Source: Globisporangium splendens
Taxonomy: Eukaryota > Oomycota > Peronosporomycetes > Pythiales > Pythiaceae
Length of the DNA stretch: 64,000 nucleotides
Assembly (NCBI GenBank): GCA_006386115.1
Contig: VFIW01000001.1
Location: 248,001 to 312,000 of the forward strand
Reading direction: 5' to 3'
The translations under genes were made by a program, and so were the position numbers. Positions 34,489 to 45,402 of the stretch are shown in pieces. The notes under the pieces are model-generated. The model did no database searches and had not been told where the DNA came from. It saw nothing but the letters and a program-made list of their open reading frames with translations. How positions within the stretch are numbered: position 1 is the first letter of the stretch; every line of letters begins with the position of its first letter.

Positions 34489-36323
34489 TTACGCCGCGAG
34501 CCCGTGGAGATTGAAGTTTGCGAGAACGAAGCCGTGCTTTGCGGCGTCAAAGGTGAGCACATTCCATTCGACAGGTGGCGGCGCTGGCTGTTCCGAGGTG
34601 CACATGTCGAGGTGTACTGCATCTCCACGACGAAGAAGATTGACATTCTTCGCGTTTCGTGACTTTTGCAAACGAGCAAACACATCATCATCGTCATCAC
34701 CTTGGTCGATATTGGAATTGTTGATGTTGTTGAAGTCCCGGTCGATGCGTGGGTCTCCAACGGCTCGTTGTTTTGCGGCGTCTCGTTCTTTCTTTTTGTG
34801 ATGCAGCAGCGCCTTCGAGCGCTTCGAGATCGTTGGCTGGAAGGTCAGCCGGGGGACACTTGGCGTCGCTATTTGGGCACACACAAACGGAGAAAGTAAG
34901 TGTGCGTGCATGGAAATGGTTCATGGAAGAAACTAACTCAAACGTACGTTTGCGAGTCACCAGCATGCGCTCGGCGAGCTCAGACTGCAAGCGACCGCTT
35001 CGCACGAGCTCCGCGTAAATCTACGGGCAAGAAGGTGCACGATGACGTCCATTTTCCGCTCCAGATTCAGCCAAAACACTAGCAAAGAAGTCCATTGGAC
35101 GAGAGACTTACTTTTTCCGAGCGCGGGTTGATCTGCGGCGTAAACGTCGTCTCGGCTGCTTCCTGCGCGCGTGCGATCTCGGTTCGTGCTTGCTGCCGGA
35201 GCTTCTTGTCCTCGTGGTACGCCATCATGTCGTCGATCGAGCGCTTCATCTGGTCCTTCTTGCGCTGGATCGCAAACGAGTGGTTCATGGTCTGGCACAT
35301 TTCCATGAAGCGCAGACACGCAGTCGTGTGCATCGTCGCGTCCATAGTTGGCAGTGACGTCGCGCTGCTTGAGACAAGCTTCGAAGGACTTGCTGGATGA
35401 GTGCCCCGACAGTTGCAGATGCACGGCGTTTTCACATGCGCCTCCAAGTCCAGATTGCGCTCTTGCTCCTGTAGGCGCGCGTGCCAGTCTCTTTGGTGCT
35501 GCTTGAGTGCCAGCAGCTTGGTTTGGCGCTCCAGGAACGTTGGCATCGCGCCTGTGAGTCGACGGCTTTTCTTGTTCAAGGACGGCGTGAATGTGAACCC
35601 GGTTTTCTGCGAATGATAGGCAGAAAGACGATCAGTGAAGTGAGAAAGGCGGCAAGCAGATCCTCCAGCACTGATAAGTAACTCTTTGGACGCGGCTTCT
35701 TGGCGTCGCGCGGCGAGTTTGCGCGCCGTTTTCTCCTCCTGCAAGCGAAATCGCTGCACCATTTGCTGGACTTTCTCGGGTGAGATCGACGTGTCGGCTG
35801 CTGGTCCAACTGGTGTGTAGGTTCCTGGATCATACTGGTGCTTTCGCTGACCAGTGTTGCTGCTTTGTCTCTGAGGTGCAACAGCAAAAGACCTCCCTGA
35901 TCTTGACGACATGGTGGTGGTACGCGTGTGGCCATCCTTCGAATACAATGAGCCGCTTTTGTTGGAAAACATTGATGAGCGTGTGGAATCCTGCTGAGTT
36001 CGATCGTATGATAAAGTCCCCAACCCATCACTGGACGGAAAGAGGCGCCGCTGCAGCATATCCAAGAGTTTATCTTCCTCCAGATCACGAGCCGAACGGA
36101 TGGACGTAGACTTTGCACTGCCACCAGCATGACTTCTGCTTCCAGGTCCATGTGCATCTCCAAACACAGCACGTGCAAACTCGACTTCCAGTTGCTCTAT
36201 GGTCTCCTGTTCTCCCGAGTACGCATCGTCATCCTCGTCGTCGTCGTAGTCATTCATCTCGTCAGCGTGTGGCGTCTCCTGCACGCGCCGCAGCATCGCA
36301 GTGGTGTCCATTTTGCCCTGCAT
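34489..36323 (-). CDS. Three-exon basic/disordered protein with repeated FTPxxN-type motifs
   Basis: Exons on the minus strand are 36323-35112, 35020-34948 and 34868-34489, about 554 residues. Introns begin GTAAGT and GTACGT and end in TAG; phases agree. The protein is mostly charged and disordered. Three related motifs recur: FTFTPSLNKKSRR, TTFTPQINPRSEK and LTFQPTISKRSK, each an aromatic-T-P-x-I/L-N/S core with Lys/Arg-Ser following. I have seen similar motifs in uncharacterised, often flagellum-related proteins of protists, but the function is unknown. A second ATG (36311) is equally possible as the start. The long first exon may contain one more small intron near 35610-35680, where the protein becomes unlike its surroundings. 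Confidence 0.75.
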
Positions 36324-36460
36324 CCAATGGAAAATGCACTGGGTATTGTCTCTCTACAGCAAAGGCAAGTACGCTCAAGCGACGTTCGTTTCACGTCTGG
36401 CACCTCAAATCTGACGAAAATCTTTGCATGTTCATAAGAAAAAGGCACTTTTGCTGTTAT

Positions 36461-38582
36461 TTACAGATCCTGTGAAGGAGCCACAGAAGACTCAGGTGGT
36501 GACGCTGGCGGCTCCAGGATGTTGCCTGCGGCGAAGACGTTGGTCGGGTCCAACGCCGTCTTGATGCCCTGGATGGCGGCGATGCCCGGCTGCGAGATCG
36601 CCGAGGGCAGGAATGGACGGCGGTGCTTGCCGATGCCGTGGTGGTGCGACAGCGAGCCACCATTCGCGACGATCGCACCAATCGCAGCGTGCTCGATTTG
36701 CTTGAACAGACTCAGCGCGTCCTTCACGCCGTAGTAGTAGAGACCGTAGTACACGTACACGCAGACGCCGGTCTCGTAGAGTTGCGTGACGCGGCACGCG
36801 ATCAGCGGCGGGATCGTGACCTTGCGCTGCACGGCTGTCGTGTTGATCGCGAGCTTGATATCGGTGCATAGCTGCTGGACGTTGGACCACGGGATCGCAG
36901 TCTCGAATGATTCGCTCATAAAGTAGTAGTCGAGCGCGAAGTCACGCAGGTACGCGATGATGTACGTGAAGAAGTAACCGCGCTTGCCGCTCTCGGCGCC
37001 ACCGACGAGTCCAGCGTGGCGCTTCGCGATCGCGTGGATCGCAGCTTGCTGACGATCGACTTCCTCCTGCGTGCCCTCCATCAGCACGGTCGCGGCGCAC
37101 ATCTGCGAGACCTCAAAGCCACGAATCTTGGTCACGTACGTCTTTTTCGCAAACTCGAGCACGCCGTTCGTGAAATTGTGGCCGGATCCCGACGACGTCT
37201 TGAGCGCTTGACCCAGTTGGAATTGCGCATTGTCCAACAAGCGGATCGACGCCGGGACAGTCTTCTCGCACAGCACGTCGTGCATCGCGGCGATGCCATG
37301 CTCGAAATTTGGGAACACGAGCGAGTCGTAGAGCTGCACTTTTGGAAACGCGCGGACACGCAGTGTGACTTCGGTGAAGATCCCGAGAATGCCCTCCGAG
37401 CCGAGCAGGAGCTGCGTCGTGTCAGGTCCCATGGACACACGCGGCACGTTCGCCGATCGCTGCATCGTGCCCTGCGCAGTCACGGTCTTGACGTTCACAA
37501 CAAGGTCTTCAATGTTGCCGTACACGTTCTTCTTCATGCCCGACGCACGCGTCGCGACCCAGCCACCGAGTGTCGAGAACTCCCACGAATCCGGTTCGTG
37601 GCCAAGCGTCAGACCTTTGTGACGAAGTCGCTCATGGAGATCGAGACCCGTGATGCCGGCTTCGACGCGCACGAGCATGTTTTCCTTGTCGACGTGCAGG
37701 ATTGCGCGCATGTCGCGCAGATCGACCGACACGATCGCACGGCGCTCGTTTGGATTGCAATCCAATGCATTCGAGACACTGCAAAGGCATAACAGAGGCA
37801 CAATACGTTAGAAATGGCGGCGCATTGGACAACATAGACCAAGAATAATACGACATAGCGTACTTGGTGCCTCCACCGTGTGGGATCAAGCAAATGTACT
37901 CGCTCTGGGCGACGGCTTCGCGCACGAGCTGCTCGACCTGGACATGCGACTGCGGCCACACGACAGCATCCGGGATGCGTTCGATCTCGTTCAAGTGGCG
38001 CAGCCTGTAGATCTCTTCGCAGGTCTGGCCGTGGCCATGACGCACGCGCTCTTCAAGCGTCGTACTCGTTCGCATCGGGGCGCCAATGTCGTTGGCGTCA
38101 CGCTGGCGCAACGTGTCGAGAAACGCGATCAAGCGCTGCTGCAGTTCGGGGTTCTCCTCGACAGGCGCACCAATGACACGCAGCTGGTTCACGTCAATAT
38201 TCGTCGCTGGAGACGTCTTGTCCGGGTCAATCCCGATCACCTTCACGGCCCAGGGCAGCAACTCCGGCAGCGTGCGATCCTTTGCCGACGCAAACACTTC
38301 GCCGTAGCGTTCGCCCGAGAGCTCGATCACGCGGCGGTCGTTGATAAAGAGCTTCGTGTCGACGTAGCCCCATCCGTTCCAGCGGGTCGCTGGATCCAGC
38401 GGCGCAGCCGTGCCCTTCGCAGCCCAGCTCACGGAGAGCGCGGCATCGGCATCGGTCTGCGACGACGACGCGAGCCGATCCGTCGAGATGTGCGACAGGA
38501 TCGAGCGCATGCGCGCCACCGAGGACGGTGCTGGCGCTGCTGAGTCAGCAGCAGGTGACGACTGCGTGGTGGTGTGGGTCAT
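36461..38582 (-). CDS. AGPS: Alkylglycerone-phosphate synthase (alkyl-DHAP synthase)
   Basis: Exons are 38582-37864 and 37778-36461, with an 85-nt intron (GTACGC, CTAAC, TTTGCAG); joining them restores GGGTNVSNALDCNP, the FAD-binding signature. The 678-residue product has the family layout: WNGWGY near the N-terminus, a PCMH-type FAD domain (LGHEPDSWEFSTLGGWVATRASGM), the RVTQLYETGVCVYVYY block and the active-site HHHGIGKHRRP. The enzyme exchanges the acyl group of acyl-DHAP for a fatty alcohol, the committed step of ether lipid synthesis in peroxisomes. Length is near the human enzyme (658). The N-terminus contains RMRSILSHI (~25-33), which resembles a PTS2 peroxisomal signal; the C-terminus has no PTS1. 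The gene is divergent from an alpha/beta hydrolase. Confidence 0.93.
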
Positions 38583-38907
38583 GGAGAGGCAATGGGGAGG
38601 CAGTGGACGCTTGAAGAGGAATGAATGAGAGAACGAGACGAGCGCAGGCGTGGCTGCTTATGCAGCGGAGACTGTGCAAGTCCTGTGTAGCGGTCGTTTT
38701 CTGTGGATGAATGGACTCAGATCTGAGAAAAAGCGGTTCAGCTTGAGATTCTGAAAGTTCACAAAACGACTGCGCTGCTGAGACCGTGATCATGGCCAAT
38801 GTTCACGCACACTTGATATGTTGCACTAAAACAACCTAAGCGCAACATTGACAGCGTTGGTGACTGTTGATATCCACAAGATACAAGTCAAACACAACAA
38901 GCTCATC
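38583..38907. other. Divergent intergenic region (AGPS / hydrolase)
   Basis: Contains the promoters of both divergent genes. I see no gene or clear repeat in it. Confidence 0.4.
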
Positions 38908-39879
38908 ATGCACTTGCGCAAAGGCTACATCGACGTGAACCCTGCGTCGACCACGCGCAGACGGCTTTTGGCGCTCATAGCGACGTCAAACGAGCCAGAC
39001 GCTGCTGGTGGTTGTGCAGATGCGCTCACAGACGTGCTGGTGTACTTCCACGGGTTCCCCGACATGACCGTGCATCCGACGCAAGATGCCTTTGCGTCGC
39101 GCATGCCGTTGAAACTCGCGGACGCGTGGCTCGCGACAAAAGGCAGCAGCAGTGCATTCGTGACTTTTAACTTCGGTGGCGTTCTGGGTTCGGATCATGA
39201 GCTGCGGTTCACGGACAAGACGATATCGCAGGAAGTGGACGATGCTGTCGCTGTGTGCGCGTTCGTGAAGCGCGAGCTGCGAGCAGAGCGTGTGCATATC
39301 GTGGGGCTCTCGACCGGCGCGATCATCGCGAGTTTGCTGCGCGGCAAGCAAGACGTGGTTGACGTGGCGTCGATTGCTGTGATCGCGGGGTTGCTGGATC
39401 TAAAGCGCGGTATTGAGTACGATTTCTCACCTTCGCAGCGGATGCAATTCGAGCGCGACGGCGCGTGCTGGAAAGAGTTTTACCTACCCACGGACTGTAC
39501 GACACTTCCGTTGAACGTCGATCTCTCGCTTGATGGTGAGACCAAGACGGACGCTGAGGCGTTAGCAAGCGGTGAGACGCAACTGCCACACAAGATCTTT
39601 ATTCGGCTCGACAAAACGTACTTTCTCGAGTGCCAGGACGGTACGCTCGACATCGAGAAGGCCGTGGCCACCAGTAGCAGATCGCCACTCGCTCCGTTCC
39701 TCGTGATCCATGGAACCAGCGATCAAAGCGTTCCTTTCGCGGACGGCGAAGCGCTCTTTGCAGCAGCCAGTGAACCGAAGACGTTTGTGGCGATCACAAG
39801 CGGGAACCACTTGCTGTCGAACTCCAAGCACCTCAAGAAAGCGCTCAACGCGATCCTAAGCCACACGACAATCAAGTGA
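38908..39879 (+). CDS. Alpha/beta hydrolase
   Basis: The frame extends upstream to 38848, but the first ATG is 38908, giving 323 residues. The fold is readable: beta strand plus HGF oxyanion motif (~48-50), nucleophile elbow GLSTG with Ser135, Asp272 in HGTSDQSVPF and His301 in SGNHLL. This forms a complete Ser-Asp-His triad, so the enzyme should be active as an esterase, lipase or peptidase-like hydrolase. The segment between the nucleophile and the Asp holds a lid-like insertion of ~100 residues. Substrate unknown. It has no signal peptide and is probably cytosolic. It sits beside lipid-metabolism genes, but in a eukaryote that need not mean joint function. Confidence 0.85.
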   Translation: MHLRKGYIDVNPASTTRRRLLALIATSNEPDAAGGCADALTDVLVYFHGFPDMTVHPTQDAFASRMPLKLADAWLATKGSSSAFVTFNFGGVLGSDHELRFTDKTISQEVDDAVAVCAFVKRELRAERVHIVGLSTGAIIASLLRGKQDVVDVASIAVIAGLLDLKRGIEYDFSPSQRMQFERDGACWKEFYLPTDCTTLPLNVDLSLDGETKTDAEALASGETQLPHKIFIRLDKTYFLECQDGTLDIEKAVATSSRSPLAPFLVIHGTSDQSVPFADGEALFAAASEPKTFVAITSGNHLLSNSKHLKKALNAILSHTTIK

Positions 39880-40884
39880 GAGCACAAGCGCTTAGTGAGA
39901 ATGCAGGAAGCATTTGGCAAAGTAAACATACAGTGACGCAGGCGACAGCAACGCCCAAATGTGTTTTCTCAACATGTTGGCGAAGTTCAAACTTCAAAGT
40001 CAACGTCGACTTTTTGAGGATGAGGAGCTACTTATGCATTCTCGCAGGTCTACATTCTTCTGCATCAAATCACAGGATATATGCATTCTGAAAGTCTTCA
40101 ACCTTCATTCTGCGCACGTACTGGATTAAGAAAAGAGAAGAAATCCATTGGGACCAGATGCTACGCTCTGACTGGCACCAGATTTATTTAACAGAGAGAT
40201 CTGCCCAACGCCATGTGCGATGGACGCTTTTTGCGAAAAGCCAACAACAACAAGCCAACGTCGAGTCGAATCTTCATACAGAGTGTAGTGTATGACGCCA
40301 AACAGCGCCATCATCCGTGAGAAATGCCTGAGGTTGCACGCCGAGTCCCAGGTACGAACGAGGCTTTGGGAGCTCCAACTGACTGACTGGAAACTCAGCC
40401 TGGGGCAGAGCGTGAACCGCCGCAGCATTACGCCACGCGTACATGTGCCCACCACCTTCCTCGTTCTCGGAGGTTCTCCCTGCTCTGCGAGTGTTGCGGT
40501 CTTTTTTCATTCGCTGGAAGCGAGCGTGACGACGACAGAAACGAGTGTGTGTGTGTGTGTGTGTGTTTCCCTACCCCTCGCAGCTCTCCTCCAAGCAGAA
40601 AAAATAGCATAACCGCACAAAGCGTGTCGCAAACAGCATATCGACTTTCACGGGTCCTGCATCATTCAAACCCAAGCTACTCACATCCCATCTAACACAT
40701 CATCGATGGTCGGTCTATTTGACTATAGAGGTCCTTGCAAAACAGATGACGTCAGCAGAAAGCAGACCACCCACCCACTGCGCATGCCTTCGACCGCTCA
40801 TGCTGCCGCTCATTCTTCGACTTGCGTCCAAGCCCCCAGCACTTCTCCAGCAGCAGCAGCAGCAGCAGCTCCTTCTACAGCACC
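39880..40884. other. Intergenic region upstream of GPD1
   Basis: No recognisable gene in this 1-kb stretch. It includes a GT run (40545-40566) and a short CAG/AGC run (40852-40870) just upstream of the start codon. It probably contains the promoter and 5' UTR of the dehydrogenase gene. Confidence 0.45.
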
Positions 40885-41931
40885 ATGTCGTCCGCCCCCA
40901 AGAAAGTGTGTCTCATCGGCTCGGGCAACTGGGGCTCGGCCATCGCGCGCATCATCGGCGAGAACACGGCGCGTCTCCCCGACGCCTTCGAGCGCGACAT
41001 CAACATGTGGGTCTTCGAGGAGCACGTGAATGGCCGCAAGCTCACGGAGATCATCAACACGGACCACGAGAACGTCAAGTACCTGCCGGGCTACAAGCTT
41101 CCCGAGAACATCATTGCCGTGCCGGACCTCTTGGAGGCTGTCAATGGCGCCGACGTGCTCATCTTCTGCGTGCCGCACCAGTTCCTCGGCGGCATGCTCA
41201 AGTCGATCAAGGAGCAGGGGCTGAACCCTGGCGCGATCGCCGTGTCGCTCATCAAGGGCATCGATTTCGACGCCAACGGTGTCGTGCTGATCTCCAACAT
41301 CATCCGCAAGGCGCTCGACATTGACTGCAGCGTGCTCATGGGCGCTAACGTCGCGAACGAAGTGGCTGCGGGCGATTTCTGCGAATCCACGCTCGGCTGC
41401 GCCGATTTGCGTCACGGCGCCTTGCTCCGTGAGCTCTTCGATGCGCCAACGTTCCGCGTGGACGTCGCGTTGGACCCACACGGCGTGGAGATGTGCGGTG
41501 CGTTGAAGAACGTCGTCGCGCTCGGTGCCGGTTTCTGCGATGGTCTCAACTACGGCGGCAACACCAAGGCCGCGATCATCCGTATCGGTCTGAACGAGAT
41601 GAAGAAGTTCTGCTTCAAGTACTTTGACGGCGTCAAGGAGGACACGTTCTTCGAGAGCTGTGGTATCGCCGATCTGATCACGACGTGCTTTGGCGGCCGC
41701 AACCGCAAGTGCGCCGAGGCGTTCGTGAAGAACAAGACGACGTGGGAGGAGTTGGAGAACACGCTCTTGAACGGCCAGAAGCTCCAGGGTACGCTGACGG
41801 CCAAGGAAGTGCATCACATCCTCTCGGCGCACCACAGCGAGGACCAGTTCCCGCTGTTCACGGCCATCTACCGCATCGCGTTCGAAGGTGCCGACCCAAA
41901 GACGATCACGCAATTGCACCACGCCAACTAA
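40885..41931 (+). CDS. GPD1: NAD-dependent glycerol-3-phosphate dehydrogenase
   Basis: The ATG at 40885 is in a good context (caccATGtc); the frame upstream has no ATG. The 348-residue protein begins with the Rossmann motif GSGNWGSA (12-19) and continues with NMWVFEEHVNG, VPHQFLGG, SLIKGID (catalytic Lys), GANVANEVA and GLNYGGNTKAAIIRIGL, all typical of the eukaryotic GPD1 family. Length matches (~350). It interconverts dihydroxyacetone phosphate and glycerol-3-phosphate using NADH, feeding glycerolipid synthesis and redox balance. There is no mitochondrial or peroxisomal signal, so it is probably cytosolic. No introns. Strong third-position G/C use suggests high expression. Confidence 0.96.
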   Translation: MSSAPKKVCLIGSGNWGSAIARIIGENTARLPDAFERDINMWVFEEHVNGRKLTEIINTDHENVKYLPGYKLPENIIAVPDLLEAVNGADVLIFCVPHQFLGGMLKSIKEQGLNPGAIAVSLIKGIDFDANGVVLISNIIRKALDIDCSVLMGANVANEVAAGDFCESTLGCADLRHGALLRELFDAPTFRVDVALDPHGVEMCGALKNVVALGAGFCDGLNYGGNTKAAIIRIGLNEMKKFCFKYFDGVKEDTFFESCGIADLITTCFGGRNRKCAEAFVKNKTTWEELENTLLNGQKLQGTLTAKEVHHILSAHHSEDQFPLFTAIYRIAFEGADPKTITQLHHAN

Positions 41932-42072
41932 ATTAGCATAGGAGAGAGAAGGAAAATGCGTTTGTGGACCATAGTTGTTTTAGAAAATTAGATACAAAGT
42001 GCACATACAACAAACACGAAAGAACGAAAGCGAATATAGACGCACTTTATTTTTTTGCTTTTGAGAAAGAAA

Positions 42073-43089
42073 TTAGTCAATGCAAATGGGCATCTCCGAG
42101 GTCATTTCGCGCACGTGGCGCAAGCGCGTGATGAAATTGTAGAGCGGTGCATTGCGCTTGAGGTTCTCGACGTGGGTCTCGTGCGACTTGAGCATCTCTA
42201 CGAGGCCCTCGCGCGCGCTCTGCATGCACTGCGTGAGCGACTCGTAGTACTCTTCCTCGTACACGCCGCGCGAGAGCAGGCGCTGCACGGGGGACTTGCG
42301 CAGGCGGTCGAGAAAGCCAAACCAGTCGGCCATGTCCTGCACCGTGATGCGCAACTGGGTGTCCGCAGCCGTGTTCACGGTGTTGGCGCCGCCGTCCAAC
42401 CAGATCGTGAGGCAGTAGCGTTCAGCGCGCGACGGCAGCACGCGGTGCAGCATCCAATCGCTCATGAAGATCACCATGCGATCCATCTTTGGCGCAACGG
42501 TCACGGGCGCTTGCAGGAACGGCATCAATTGGACTTCGCCGCCGTCACCCTTCGTCCATTTGTCGTTCAGATACAACAAGCACGTGAGCTTCCGGCGGTT
42601 GGGCTTGCCTGGGTTGTCGTAGTGGCATGGGAAACAGCCGCCGTTGCCGGCGTTGCGCTGCAACTTCAACGTGCGGCCGGACGTGCTGAACTGCAGATCG
42701 TACTCGGGCATGTGCTCGGAGAAGATCTGGAGTAGCTCGGTCGAGTGGAAGAGCGCGTCCAGCTCAGGTACTTTGGCGCGCAAGTGTGCGTCGTGCAGAT
42801 CGACCTCGTAGATGTTGGGCTTGACAAACTGCACGACCTGCGATGCATTGTTGCTCTGCGTCATCGCAAACTGGGTCTTGTTCGGCGCAAAGTGGTTCTG
42901 CGCGTGCAGCCACTTCATCTCGTCCAACAGCGCATTCGCCCAGCCGTGGCCAAAGCAGTCGTCCAGCACGACGTACCCGTGCTCCTGCAGCTTCTCGCAC
43001 GTCTGTTTGGTGATCAGCCGCTGGAACCGCGAGTAATCGCGCGTGAACGGCGCCGAGTACGTCCCTGGGAACGCGGATTGCGACGCCAT
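42073..43089 (-). CDS. 2-oxoglutarate/Fe(II) oxygenase of EGLN/PHD prolyl hydroxylase type
   Basis: The ATG at 43089 is used because the frame farther upstream begins only with GTG; length 338. The double-stranded beta-helix is clear: iron ligands His156 and Asp158 in CHYDNPG, His215 in WMLHRVLPS, and the 2OG-binding Arg224 in ERYCLTIW. The wording HxDNP...RKLTCLLYLN..W....GGE, then P..DR...F.SD...H.V, follows the HIF prolyl hydroxylase (EGLN/PHD) pattern more closely than collagen-type P4H. In protists such enzymes hydroxylate Skp1 as an oxygen-dependent signal, so a Skp1-type substrate is a reasonable guess. The C-terminal ~100 residues are helical and not part of the core. No signal peptide, probably cytosolic. 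Confidence 0.87.
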   Translation of the reverse strand: MASQSAFPGTYSAPFTRDYSRFQRLITKQTCEKLQEHGYVVLDDCFGHGWANALLDEMKWLHAQNHFAPNKTQFAMTQSNNASQVVQFVKPNIYEVDLHDAHLRAKVPELDALFHSTELLQIFSEHMPEYDLQFSTSGRTLKLQRNAGNGGCFPCHYDNPGKPNRRKLTCLLYLNDKWTKGDGGEVQLMPFLQAPVTVAPKMDRMVIFMSDWMLHRVLPSRAERYCLTIWLDGGANTVNTAADTQLRITVQDMADWFGFLDRLRKSPVQRLLSRGVYEEEYYESLTQCMQSAREGLVEMLKSHETHVENLKRNAPLYNFITRLRHVREMTSEMPICID

Positions 43090-43432
43090 GATAGAAGGAA
43101 GAAACAGATCTCGATGGATCACACAACACGCAGTTGGAGGGTGCGCGGCAACGATCCCATGCGCAGCTCACTGCCGTCCGATGCGCAATGGTAGATTGTG
43201 CGCCAGCGAAGGGATGTGCGTCCGCTCGTCCGCCCGCAGCCAGTCAGTCCGTCCGCCGTCGAGTCCACCCAGACTCAGATCAGCCTCCTTTCATCTGATC
43301 CCGCACATCTTTAAATCCGCATTTGTTGAAAAGTATTTATATATTCATGGCTAGAATAAATACTGGAATCGAGACGACAACAGTGAAGTCCTCATAAAAT
43401 GTAAATATACGCAATAGGTACATTCGTTTTTG
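43090..43432. other. Intergenic region between tandem minus-strand genes
   Basis: Holds the promoter of the oxygenase gene and the 3' flank of the CBM1 gene. Nothing else recognised. Confidence 0.4.
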
Positions 43433-44397
43433 TCAAACAGGCACACACTGGGTGTACCAGTCGTTGTAGACGCGGCAGGAGGCGCCTTCGACGCAGTTGG
43501 TGCGGCCATGATGGAACGCGCCGCCGCATTGACTCCAAAGCGCGACGGAGTCCGAGTCGTGCACCGAGACGCACTGGGAGAACCAGTCGTTGATGACGTC
43601 GCACTGGTACCCGGCCGTGCACGTGAGGCGCAGCGTGCCATCATCGGCGCCATGAGTGGCTCCATACTGCGCATAGTTGAAGTTGCGGCCGCCGCACTGC
43701 TGCCACAGCTTGACCTTGTCGAATTGAGATACGTAGTGGTCGTCACTGCCATTTGATGCACTGGGTGAGTCTATGGCTGGAGCTGGAGCAAGCGTTGTTG
43801 GCGCTGGGAACGGTGCAGGTGTCACTGGAGCTGGTGGCTCAGGCTCGTTCGAATGTGATCCGGAGCTGCTTGAGTCGCTGAGTGGAGCTGGAGTTGGTGC
43901 AATTGTCACTGTTGGCAGTGGTGGGACCAGGATTACCACGGTGCCGTTGGTAGTCACCACCGAACTCACCGGCAAGCACTCGGCGAACGTGTCGGCGAGC
44001 TGCACGCACACCCAGTTTTCGACGCACGTCTCGTTGCCGGCGTACCCCGTGCCGCCGCATTGTCCAAAGGGACCGATGGCATCCTTCCACATGTCTGGAG
44101 TCACGTCGTCGGACCAGGACCAGTTGGTCCAGTCAGTGCCGTAGCCATCGCCGACGCCGTCGACGCTATCGCCTTCGTCATCGAGATACGAGCCCTCGGC
44201 GGAGCCCTCCTCGAACACATGAACGATGACCCGGATGCGTCACTTTGCGAGGACGACCCGTCTTCATACTCGTACGAGGGCAATGATTCCAACTCGCGCA
44301 TGTGGAGGTGGAAAGAAGGGTTGGCATGGACCGTGGCACCTGCGGCGAATGCAAGCGATGCAAGCATCCAGTGGCGACTCTGCATTGTCGACGGCAT
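43433..44397 (-). CDS. Secreted protein with three CBM1 cellulose-binding modules (apparent frameshift)
   Basis: From the ATG at 44397 (or 44385) the frame gives a signal peptide (MLASLAFAAGATVHA) and an acidic Ser-rich stretch. Around 44220-44250 the coding frame must shift by one base: the original frame becomes Arg/Ala-rich, while another continues the acidic sequence (EEGSAEGSYLDDEGDS) and leads to three CBM1 modules. Each module has the QCGG core and spaced Cys: ~44080-43980, ~43710-43590 and ~43550-43436. A Pro/Thr/Ser linker separates the first from the other two. CBM1 binds crystalline cellulose; in oomycetes such proteins bind the organism's own cellulosic wall or plant walls and can act as adhesins or elicitors. 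No catalytic domain. I found no intron that fixes the frame, so this is an indel, either genuine or an error. Confidence 0.8.
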
Positions 44398-45370
44398 CGA
44401 GTCCGGGGATCAATAGCAGCTAGGTGCGTGCGAATACCTTTGGGCACCTTCAAACGAGAAGGAAAATGCACTAGCCAACGGCTTGAGGAATGCGTGCATA
44501 TCTTTTGTCATGAGCTGAATACATGGGCAGAGAAAACTAAGATCGCGCTGATGTCGTGCGAGGATCAAAATACACTTCACTCACTCACTCAGCGGAGCGA
44601 TCAGATAGATGACCTCCGATTTATACATTGCTTCACCAAAATAGGATCCGAGCTCGAAAAATAGGTGCGAGAAGTTCGCACGTGGCGTTCTTGCCAACGG
44701 ACATGCGCTGGCGGAGATTCAGCTCCAGCTGCGAACTATTTTACAGGCTTTGGTTGAGACTTCCAAGTGCTAATGGATACAACCTCTTGTCGTTCAATTG
44801 CTGCATATACTCAAAAATAGGAGACTCTTTGAATATGTGGATAAAACATCAAATCCATTTCAGCGCATTAAAGCATTTCCATTCAAAACTTGAGGCTATT
44901 TGTGCATTTGCGAAAAGAAAAACAATCGTACTGGTGTGGATTATCAGTGGGCTCGTAAACGAACCCATAAGCTTGTTTGACGTCATAATGTTCAACATAA
45001 TCAGACGGCACTTCCTAAAGAAAAAAGCTACGATTTCATCATTCTCCACATACGTTTTCTTCCCTCTCCATTCGCAAAAGCACACATGCATATAGATACA
45101 TACACACACAAATATACACAATATACAAACAGTGTCTGCAGTCCCTCAGCTGGATAATTGGCATCAATGGATATCAGTGTAATTCTAGAGATAAAGAATC
45201 ATCGGGTCCACTCGGCAATAAAGACAGCAGCATGCACACACGCACTGCCAGGCCACTCCACTGGCACGCCTGATCAAACCAAGAACTCCACTTGGTGCAA
45301 GCATCACGACCTCCACGTTCCTCCGCCAGCGACGGCACGCGCCACACATACACAGATGCAGCACACAATT

Positions 45371-45402
<32 letters not shown>

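Noticed and set aside
37016..37792. 258-codon plus-strand frame opposite AGPS
   Set aside because: Antisense shadow, Arg/His/Asp-rich with no domain; the minus strand holds the enzyme.
40810..41922. 370-codon minus-strand frame opposite GPD1
   Set aside because: A long antisense frame produced by strong GC bias of a highly expressed gene; the sense product is a clear dehydrogenase.
45371..45401. GCA run read as a polyglutamine or poly-Ala/Ser tract of a gene
   Set aside because: None of the three frames extends into a protein with other support.
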